64,000 nucleotides of DNA, from the NCBI GenBank assembly GCA_963422465.1, contig OY730175.1:1426001-1490000 (forward strand), in the 5' to 3' direction. Origin of the DNA: Lichina pygmaea (Eukaryota > Ascomycota > Lichinomycetes > Lichinales > Lichinaceae). Position 1 is the stretch's first letter; the number at the start of each line of letters is the position of its first letter. The translations under genes were made by a program, and so were the position numbers. The notes below the pieces were generated by a model, which was given only the letters and a program-made list of their open reading frames with translations, did not search any database and was not told the origin of the DNA. This document shows, piece after piece, positions 56,294-64,000 of the stretch.

Positions 56294-57812
56294 GCATCAC
56301 GTGCATCGCTGTTGCACGATGACGGCAGGGACTTCAGAGCAGGGATCTCTACATGTGTGTGCGTGTGCGTGTGCGTATATGTGTATATGTGGAATGTGTA
56401 TACGTGCGTGCGTATGTGGTACAGTACATTCTGTTCAGGGGATGCACGCTGTACAATATCCCGTCGCATGTGGCGTACTCTCTACTATTGCCGTGCCATG
56501 TGTGATGTTTTATGAGTACAGGAGTACATGGATTCACGCAGCACATTTCATCATCAGCACATCTCATCGTCCTCTCACTTTGTTACTTGTCAGTCCTCTT
56601 CATTGTCAGCTCAATGCCTTGGTGGCATACAACAGAGCACTTGTGCTTCTACACCAGGCACATGAGTGCGTTCACCAGTACCTTGTACTCTGTACTCTGT
56701 TGTACAAACCGTTGTCTTTTTGTAGAATCTCTTCCTTGTGTGTTTGTGCTGCTGATGCTTGTTGTGCCATGTCACACTTGTAAGAGTGTTATATCTGTTC
56801 GACTGTGAACGCTACTGCGAGCAGCGGGAGAAGAAGATGAGTGTCATGACTGATAGATTGATTAGGGAGAACTAGCTAATCATCTATATGCAGACACAAA
56901 GCTGATTTTTGCCTTAGAGCTGACAGAAGGCTCTAGAAGGCACGAGGCGGATCCATGGCGAGTCCATGTAGGAGTCCGTGGCACCATGCAGGATCATCGG
57001 GATCATCAGGATCATCGGTGGCACTATGCGGCAGCAGCAGGATAAATGTCAAACAATATCATCAATGGTTGCTCTGAGTTTATATACCTGTCTGCTTTGT
57101 TCTAGATACCATGTGAGGAGCTTGGTTGGTTGTTGTTCTATTGTGTTGTCTGTCAAGTAGTGTAAACATGATCTGTCCCTTCCGTGCTTCTCAGTCTTTC
57201 ATCAGTGATATTTCCCCCCACCCTCTCTTTTGGTTCTCTTCTACTGTACTTTCTCAATGTGGGGAGTGGGGAAAGAACTGTCAATCTATCTTCCTTTGGA
57301 GGAGTACTGTTGGGTGATTCAGTGATCTTGATGCCTATCGACTGGCTAGTGTGGGAGCTTGCTAGCTGGTACGTACAAGTAGAGATTATATTGCGGAGGA
57401 ACTGTACATGGATCAAGAAATTTCTATTTTGGGATTGGAGCTGGGAGTGAGACTAGGACTGGGACTGGAATCAGGATCACGACCAGGACAGAGGAAAGAG
57501 AAATGGTATACAAGGTGTGTGTGGAGGTCAGATAAGTGCTGTTGGGTATGTTGCGTTCATCCACTGTACTCCCGTACATCAAGTGGTGACTACGTAGATG
57601 TTTAGGGAGGTTGATCACTGACTCTAGGCTTGTGAAGCCCTGTCGTTGCCCGCTGTGGTAGAGGGACACGAGGGAATCGAGTAGTACTAGAGAACCGATT
57701 CACAGTGCTGACAATCCCTGGGTCGGTGTGGTCGCTCGGCCGTAAGAAGCGCCGAACTCTGGCCGGAAATTACAGCTGACCTCTTACTAGTACGGTACAG
57801 TGCTCCGTACAT
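56294..57812. other. Intergenic, no gene recognised
   Basis: 1.5 kb with a GTGTGCGTGTGCGTATATGTG alternating purine-pyrimidine stretch near 56353-56400 and GGATCATC direct repeats near 56993-57020. Frames are short and hydrophobic without domain character. It probably includes the 3' UTR of the Skt5-like gene. Confidence 0.5.
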
Positions 57813-58031
57813 ACGTACACACAAGAGGAAGAAATAACATGAAAAGGTTACTTACTTGAGCCACATGTATCATGTGGCATGATTCTTACTAGATATAGTA
57901 GACTCCCCATCTTCCACTTAGTATGTGGGCAGGAAGCTTCAAGAATCAAAAGTCCTAAAAGTCTTACGATGTTGTACATGCAGCTCAGCAAAGTAACCTT
58001 TTCACGTTATTTCTTCCTCTTGTGTGTACGT
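57813..58031. mobile_element. MITE-like element with long terminal inverted repeats
   Basis: The first 43 bp (ACGTACACACAAGAGGAAGA onward, 57813-57855) return as reverse complement at the right end (to 58031) with a single mismatch; weaker pairing extends each arm to about 58 bp. The arms enclose about 100 bp of non-coding sequence. No ORF. Structure and size fit a MITE or a transcribed hairpin. A clear target duplication was not seen; the flanks are GTACAT and GCCC. It lies about 560 bp ahead of the dioxygenase start. Confidence 0.65.
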
Positions 58032-58595
58032 GCCCATCCATGCCATTGTGCATCGAATCTCACATCATCTTCGACGAGCGCTATCGATCGAGTGCTACTT
58101 GACCAGTGTGGGTCTGGGCAGGGAGAAAGGGGCATGGAAGGTGTCAGCGACGTACAGAGGTCCTCGCATCTCGGTCTCGGTGCCGCTGTGGAGCGGAACG
58201 GAACGGTGGGACAGACCAGGATGTAATGGTCTGGTGGTTGCTTGCTGGTCAGCAAAGCTGTCGGGACGAATCCTGTCTTCTGTCCCGATTGGTAATAGAT
58301 ACGGTGGTCGTAGAGGCCCCTCGAAGACTGCGCGAACAGATATGATCACCACTTCTGCGTCGACGGAAGGCTGATAGCAATGTGAATGCGCCGATGTACA
58401 CCATCTAAGCGCCCGATCCTCTTGGACTTCCTTCCTGCCAGCGCTGTCCGCAGACATCTCTGTCGTCTCTCGTCCCCTGGTCAGGCCTGCCGCACTCGAC
58501 CCAGCTACAGGCGCTCGACTCGAGACAGACCGATGCAGCTGCAGTCGGTCTTTCTGTCCTCGATCCTAAACACGTTCAACTTCACGACGACAGGC

Positions 58596-60021
58596 ATGTC
58601 TACTGCCGGCTCGATGCTGCAGGAGGGAGGCCATACCGACCTGCAGCCGTCCGCACCGAGGCCGGTGTACTTTCTGAGCCATGGCGGGGTGAGTGGGGCC
58701 GTTGGCCCTGGTGGAAGAGACGAGATCACGCCGTGATACTTTCCAGTCCCAGACGCTGTTGCAATCTGTGTCTCCTCTAGGCTCCCTCCGCCGTCTCTTC
58801 TGTCCTGTTCGTCGATGGAGCACGTGGTTCTTCTAGTCTCGACTACATGTCTGTTGCTGGTGCTAACGGCACGTCGTGTCCAGCCAAACGTCATGTACGA
58901 CACGTCGCACCCTGCTCACGCCCATCTGCAGAAGATTGGCAGGGAGATCACCTCCTCGGGCGTGCGCACAGGCCACGGCAACGACACCAGTAAGCTGCAG
59001 GCCGTCGTCGTCTTCTCGGCGCATTGGCAGGCGCGGGAGCCGGGCACCATCGAGATCAATGTTGCTGAACAGGCGGATCTGATCTACGAGTGGGTATCCC
59101 TGCATTTTCTTATGCTATCATCTCTCGGCTCATACACCCTCGTTCTTGCGAGTCGGAGCGCTGCTCGTGCGGTGGCTGATCAGTCTCTCCCCGACGTGGA
59201 ACCCCAACCTGAAGCTTCTACGGATTCCCAGCGCATTTCTACGCCGAGAAGTTTCCCAACGTCGGAAGTGAAAAGGTGGCAGGCCGGGTCAAGGGCCTGC
59301 TAGAAGAGGCTGGGATCAGAGCGCGGCCCGTAAAACGAGGACTGGATCATGGCGTGTGGGCCAGCTTCAAGACCGGTACGTATCGTCGTTGCAATTTCGC
59401 TTTGCACCCTCACGATGGCCAGAGAGAAGCGAGCGGGAGAGGACGCGCTTGAATGATCAAGGAGTGGGCAACTGATGTCTGACGACATCTCAACCCAAAG
59501 CCTTTGACCCGGACCGGAACCCCCTCAATGTCCCGATCGTGCAGGTGTCGCTCTTCAGGGGAGCAGACGCAGCACGGCACTACGAGCTCGGCCAAGCCTT
59601 GTCCCCACTGCGGGACGAGGGCGTCCAGATGATCGTGTCGGGCCAGGCCGTGCACAACCTGCGCGACATGATGCTCAGCATGGGCGGCGGCGGCGGCGAC
59701 GACGGCCTGCCGTACACGAACAGCTTCGATGCCGCCCTCAACGACGCCGTCGTCGTCGTCTCCTCTTCCTCGTCCGACTCTCCAGACCGAGCGGCCAAAG
59801 CCGAGGGAGAGCCGCCGGCGACGGCGCGACGGAAGGAGAAGATGCTGGGCCTGCTCGGGAGGGCCGATCTTCGCCAGGCCCATCCGACGCTGGAGCATCT
59901 CTTGCCGATCTACGTCGGCGCCGGCGCGAGCCGCGACGACGACCCGGTCGAGCGTACCTTCAAGTACAAGGAGGGAGGGCTCAGCTGGGCCATGTTTCGG
60001 TTCGGGAAGGCCATCGGTTGA
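58596..60021 (+). CDS. LigB/DODA-type extradiol ring-cleavage dioxygenase
   Basis: Four exons (58596-58688, 58884-59089, 59215-59375, 59501-60021; introns 195, 125 and 125 bp) give 326 residues. The class III extradiol (4,5-DOPA dioxygenase-like) pattern is clear: PVYFLSHGG with metal ligand His29, PNVMYDTSHPA, VVVFSAHWQ, FYGFPAHFYAEKFPN, VKRGLDHGVWASF, VPIVQVSLF, SGQAVHNLRD and the closing AHPTLEHLLPIYVGAGA. Such enzymes open catechol-type rings with Fe(II) or bind Zn(II); in fungi, DOPA dioxygenase makes betalain-type pigment precursors, but most members have unknown substrates. A Ser/Ala/Glu-rich low-complexity insertion (about residues 238-265) sits before the last motif. No signal peptide. 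An in-frame ATG at 58533 would add 21 residues; 58596 is preferred as closer to the conserved start. It is convergent with the complex I gene. Confidence 0.88.
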
Positions 60022-60500
60022 TCTTCCACCTTTTCTGATCCGTACGTATCCCGGGAGGCGAAACACCGGTCGTCGTAGGTACGTAGGTTTTACGCACAGG
60101 ACGGGATGGGGGGGCACAGCTATAGAGAGATTTTGGGGACAGCGCAGCATATCAGAATATCGGATGCATTGGACTCGACGCAGCAGCAACAGCAGCAGCG
60201 TTGTACAGAGTACAGAGAAGATCATGCCATGTTGGTGGTAAAGCAAGGGAGAATGAAAACGACGCCGTAGTCTTGTCTACACACGGATATTCGCGCCACA
60301 CGTCCATCTGGGTCGTCCCGACGAGCCTTGTCGGCTCTAGTGTACGGTACGTTGCCCGTAGCAGCCGCCGATGGAGTTGGGCTTGTTACAGTACAGTAGG
60401 TATGGTCCGATTCGGATACTCCTGTCGCTCCCGATTGGAAGAGCGTGTCGTGCGTGTCTTGCGTGTCTTGCGTGTCTTGCGTGTCTTGTGTGTCCATTGG
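60022..60500. other. Short convergent intergenic region with a 10-bp tandem repeat
   Basis: Contains four to five units of GTGTCTTGCG (about 60447-60491) beside the end of the complex I gene, and TACGTAGG-type palindromes near 60075-60090. The 3' ends of both convergent genes lie here. Confidence 0.6.
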
Positions 60501-61169
60501 TCATGGGGTGCTTGTTTCTGTCTTGACTAGCTTCGTGATTCGGTCCTCGATTTCCTTGTCCGAGAGCCCTGGTTCCGGCAATGAGATTGTTATTCGAGGG
60601 TTGGGGTAGGTTTTTGGGGGTTTGGTCGAGGGGGTTTTGGGAGGGAGAAAGGGAGGGGGGGAGATTTCACCGTTTAGAGACTCTTGTTTCTCCTTGCCGT
60701 ATTCTAGCTAGAACGTCAGTGTTGCTTTCTCTGACTTGCGTCTCCCAAAGGCATTGTAGATGGATGAATCTAGAGCTTAGAGAGAGGAACGTATAGCAGG
60801 CGCAGACATCATGCCTAGTCCCAGAAGAAGAAGAAGAAGAAGAAGAAGAAGACGGAGACGTGTGAGAGGCCAAGAAGCAGGCTCACCATATCTCGCAAAC
60901 ACCTTTGGCTCAACGCCAAGAGCTTCTCTCAGCAAGATGGGCGTGTGCGGGTTGTTCTTCTTCATGGTTGGGTATGCGCGCGTGAGGAACGTTCTGGATC
61001 AGAGGAGCGGGTCAGTCGATGGAGCTACCCAAGCCAAGAAGATCCAGAAGGCCAAGCGGGGCGTCCTTCGAACTGAACGTTACCTGGTGGCCGAACTATG
61101 CTCCGACTGCTGGCAGAAGAAGAAGCGCAGCTCTTTGATGGACGTCGTAAAGGCGTACTTCGATGCCAT
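60501..61169 (-). CDS. NADH:ubiquinone oxidoreductase B8 subunit (NDUFA2 family)
   Basis: Four exons (61084-61169, 60887-60993, 60671-60703, 60501-60568; introns 90, 183 and 102 bp) give 97 residues, the normal length. The sequence is the compact thioredoxin-like B8 fold: ASKYAFTTSIKELRFFFCQQ, SEHSSATRTFLTRAYPTMK, NPHTPILLREALGVEPKVF, ARYEYGKEKQESLNGLSDKE, then IEDRITKLVK. This accessory subunit sits in the matrix arm of mitochondrial complex I. It shares its fold with mitochondrial ribosomal proteins L51/S25, but the PTMKKNNPHTPILLREA block is typical of B8. Exon 3 has only 33 nt; it is accepted because it restores frame and supplies the conserved YGKEK..SLNGLS join. A CTT run near 60822-60850 lies in intron 2. 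Confidence 0.9.
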
Positions 61170-64000
61170 GGTCGCCCCCTTCGCGCTGTCGTGTCCTGGC
61201 GCGGGCTGCCCTTTACGAGTACTGATAGTAATTAGCTAACACGGCTATATGTCAAGCTTGTCTCGTCTCCTCCAGGCCGGTCATTGACCGGAAAGAAGCG
61301 GGTTTGACGAGGCGGTGGTACTGTACGAGTACAGTACCGGTACGAACGGTACGGGAATTTGCCACGGGAGTTGCCGTCTGGTCGCGCGTGTCGCGCTTGC
61401 GAATTAGGTCGGTCGCTCGGCTTTAAGATCGACAGCTCAGATGTCACTTCGCCCTTACGAGTACTCCGCGACAGTGGAGAAATTAGAATTCACCCCTTTG
61501 TGGGCTTCATCTTACCACCACCGACCTTGTCGCCTTTGCGCGACTCGGACGTGGTACGGTATCGTCTCGGTCATCGATGACGGCATCATGATCATTGCCG
61601 TCATCGTCAACATCTCGCCAGCAACTCCAATAATGGGTTGCTCAGACGTGGTGGATCATGGGACATCCGTATACCACCGTCGTGGGCACGATGACGATCA
61701 TCGTGTGGATGATCGCCCTTCTCCGACATGTATGTAAGATTATCTCTACCTCTCTTTCACTAGTTTCTGTGGTCCTTCAGCGACAGTTCTAGTTATGTAG
61801 TTGCTAATAGGCTCATGGTGATTTAGGGTGGAGAAGGGATGGATCAAGCTCAAGCCTAAGCCTCTTGACGTAGAGGACTTTGGTGATGTAGCCAGCAGAC
61901 TGGCCCTATCCGTTGACGAGACCAAGGATGTGGCGAGGAACTGGCGCATGCTCAGGAGCGCGACGCGGCGGCCTTACAGAAGGCCAATGCACGAGAAACG
62001 GCGACCGCGGCGGTGGAGAAGAGAGGCTCGGAGAGGTCTGAGTCCAGAGAGACTGCGGCGATTGAGGCCGCGAACCAGCGGGCCGATGCCTCCGAGGTGA
62101 CCGCAGCAACTCTGCGGCGTCAACACCAGGCTTTCCCATTCTGCCCCTTTGCACGAAGGGTCTCGTGGTCTAGCGAGTCCTAAGCGAGCAATCTATCGGT
62201 CGAGGTCATCACGGTCGCCTCGTCTGCGAATCTAGGATAGTCCACTCTGGATCTCCTCGATGGCTGAGAGGTGATCGACGTCGAAGAGAGAGGAGGGAAG
62301 TTTGGTGGGGAAATGAATTCGGGGCCTTCGGGCGTGGTTTTCATTGCCAATATCAACAGAGCCACTACAGATGATACGGCCAGCTTCGAGGCCTTGTTCC
62401 TAAGGAGGTTCCAACCGGAACGGTAGAAGGAGAATGACTCAACTGGGGGAGTCCAAAAAGACCATGGAAGACTTCTCCAGAGAAACGGATGGAAGACTGC
62501 CCAAGGTGGGAAACATACTGCTAAGAAATGTCATAGGACCACGGCGCAAAGAGGACTGATAGGTGCATCTGTACTAGTAACATTGTTCATTCAGGAGTTG
62601 CAGAGCTACGTACTGTAGCTAGAGATGTGGGGCACTAGCTGCATGAATATTACGGCTCTGCAGAGTTTCCACTCTTGTCTGTTCCCACTCTGCCTTTTCC
62701 ACTCTGCAGCGTTCACCCCTCAGGAAATCGGCTCTGCTGCAAGAACACACGGTCACGACACCCACCAAGGAAAGACAAGAAGAGCAGTCATGGGGGCAAC
62801 TGTAGCCCATGGCGTCTTTTCCACGTCTCTATTTCTTGTTCTACGAACATCTTGTTCCCTCGAATGCATTCTACTTGTATTCTTCTCTTCTCTCCCAAGG
62901 TCTTACTGTACAGTACGTCGCATACTCTGTTATGATTATGTTACTTTGACATCATTCTTTCACTTCTACAGGCCCTCCTTTTTTACTAGCTCCACGTTAA
63001 CCCGCCCTAGTTCTATCATCTCCACCCCGACCCGTCCACCTTTTTCCTCTCCACACACACACACACACGCGCGCGCGCGCAAGTCCTTCTCTATCGTACG
63101 GTATACCGTCTCTTGTACCATGTCTCTTACAAGGAGCATGTCCAGGCCCGTCTGCAGTGGCGGTACCGTACTACATCTCTCACTTCTTCCAGCACCAGCG
63201 ATACATACAGTACACACAAGCACTTTTTCCCACCGATGCAAAGCCACCGTAGACCAATGCAAGGCACTACAAATTCCACGCAAGACACTACAAAGCAAAG
63301 ACAAGTACTCTGCACGTCACGCAGGAATATATTAGACTCAAGATTACAAGACAGCCCCCAAACAAACACACAAAGATATGCAGTGTGCAATCAAAGCTGC
63401 AAGGCATGCTCCTCGGAGTGCCAGGTGCCGAATGAAGCCTTGCGGAGAGGCGGTGTTCACGAGATCTCCGTCCGTGCCGTCGTGTGGTGGAATCCCCCAC
63501 GGGGCTCAGGAAGTCTGCGAGGGCGCTGAAGATTGACGTGATGGGGACTGGGGCCGGTGAAGATGTGGCTTGGGAGGACACGGAGAGAGAGAAGGGGGGA
63601 GGAGGGGGGTTCTCCTACTCCTCTGCCCTAGCAGCGGCGCTGGCTAGTCACGGGTGAGAAGTGTCCGAGAACACCTACCGTGGCTCTACCCGAACGGACA
63701 ACTGCGAAACGGAGTCGCTCCGGGGAATGGTGCGTGGTCGTACTGTTGCTTATCGGAGGCTGTTACGCCCACACACGCACACATATACACAATCCACATT
63801 CGAGAGATAGACAGAAATAGACACGCTCTTGCTGAGCAAGTCGACGCCGGGAAACAGATATCCTTCTCACATGTCGACTGCTAGCACTTGTTGCAAGCAC
63901 GTGCGTCTCTGCCTACATCACGTATCGTCGCCATCACCAATCCCGAGTCTTCGCACCCGGCCGGGGGGGGGATAGCAAGTGCCTGGGTCTATTCAACTTT
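61170..64000. other. Gene-poor right end
   Basis: No gene I can support. A GTACGAGTACAGTACCGG cluster lies at 61322-61345. At 61935-62160 one frame gives an Ala/Glu-rich coiled-coil-like stretch (AAIEAANQRADASEVTAAT) and at 62340-62430 another gives FEALFLRRFQPER, faintly like a retroelement gag; neither is enough for a call. A (CA)n(CG)n tract lies at 63051-63081. The last bases hold an 8-nt G run. Confidence 0.45.
63051..63081. repeat. (CA)n followed by (CG)n microsatellite
   Basis: Alternating CA units pass into CG units without a break. Such alternating purine-pyrimidine tracts can adopt Z-DNA. Confidence 0.85.

Noticed and set aside
60811-61239. Plus-strand ORF with a long arginine run
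   Set aside because: It is the opposite strand of the complex I B8 gene; the Arg run is the CTT repeat of its intron 2.
61935-62430. Possible gag-like protein at the right end
   Set aside because: Only a coiled-coil-like stretch and one short LFLRRFQPE-type match in different frames; too weak for a call.

Overview
This window looks like nuclear DNA from a basidiomycete fungus. Genes are split by short introns (47-198 bp, GT..AG). It carries a fungal SRF/MCM1-type MADS-box gene, a fungal-style tetraspanin, a peroxisomal malate synthase, a chitin-synthase activator with a CaaX end, the fungal bc1 assembly factor Cbp4 and a complex I B8 subunit. C-to-T changes in TCG context inside repeat units resemble the mutation pattern reported for repeats in Pucciniomycotina, which makes that subphylum the best guess; this is inference, not a phylogenetic placement.

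The window has two compartments. From 1 to about 31.9 kb it is AT-richer and made almost wholly of retroelements. One LINE family (Tad/I-like, ORF1 with zinc knuckles, ORF2 with endonuclease and reverse transcriptase) is present as about eight pieces, with a ninth relic at 42 kb. Three LTR chromovirus-type Ty3/gypsy fossils are also present. The core is a nested stack. LTR fossil 1 (minus strand, LTRs 2391-2736 and 20950-21295) sits in an old LINE tail. A near-complete LINE (about 5434-18849) sits inside fossil 1. Inside that LINE lie fossil 2 (5933-12461) and a 5'-truncated LINE (12819-14231). Fossil 3 (21614-28089) and another truncated LINE (28496-30488) lie next door. Target-site duplications support most of these insertions.

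From about 31.9 to 64 kb the DNA is GC-rich and genic. In order: MADS-box factor (33000-33837, minus), tetraspanin (36994-37853, plus), malate synthase with a C-terminal SKL (38754-40738, plus), an intronless trypsin-like protease (42725-44431, plus), a decayed chromovirus piece and an LTR fragment (45.3-49.2 kb), Cbp4 (51064-51718, minus) divergent from a Skt5/Chs4-like Sel1-repeat protein (52549-56293, plus), a LigB/DODA-type extradiol dioxygenase (58596-60021, plus) convergent with the NDUFA2/B8 subunit (60501-61169, minus), then about 2.8 kb without a gene I can support. The genes do not form an evident pathway cluster; they are housekeeping and cell-surface genes.

The most unusual signal is in fossils 2 and 3. 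Their pol regions are nearly identical, but the 3' module differs strongly between copies. That module holds an antisense ORF with a six-cysteine Zn2Cys6-like motif plus the U3 part of the LTR. The six cysteines are nevertheless kept. This suggests exchange of a promoter-plus-antisense-gene cassette between element lineages. Exon boundaries were read by eye and no database search was possible.
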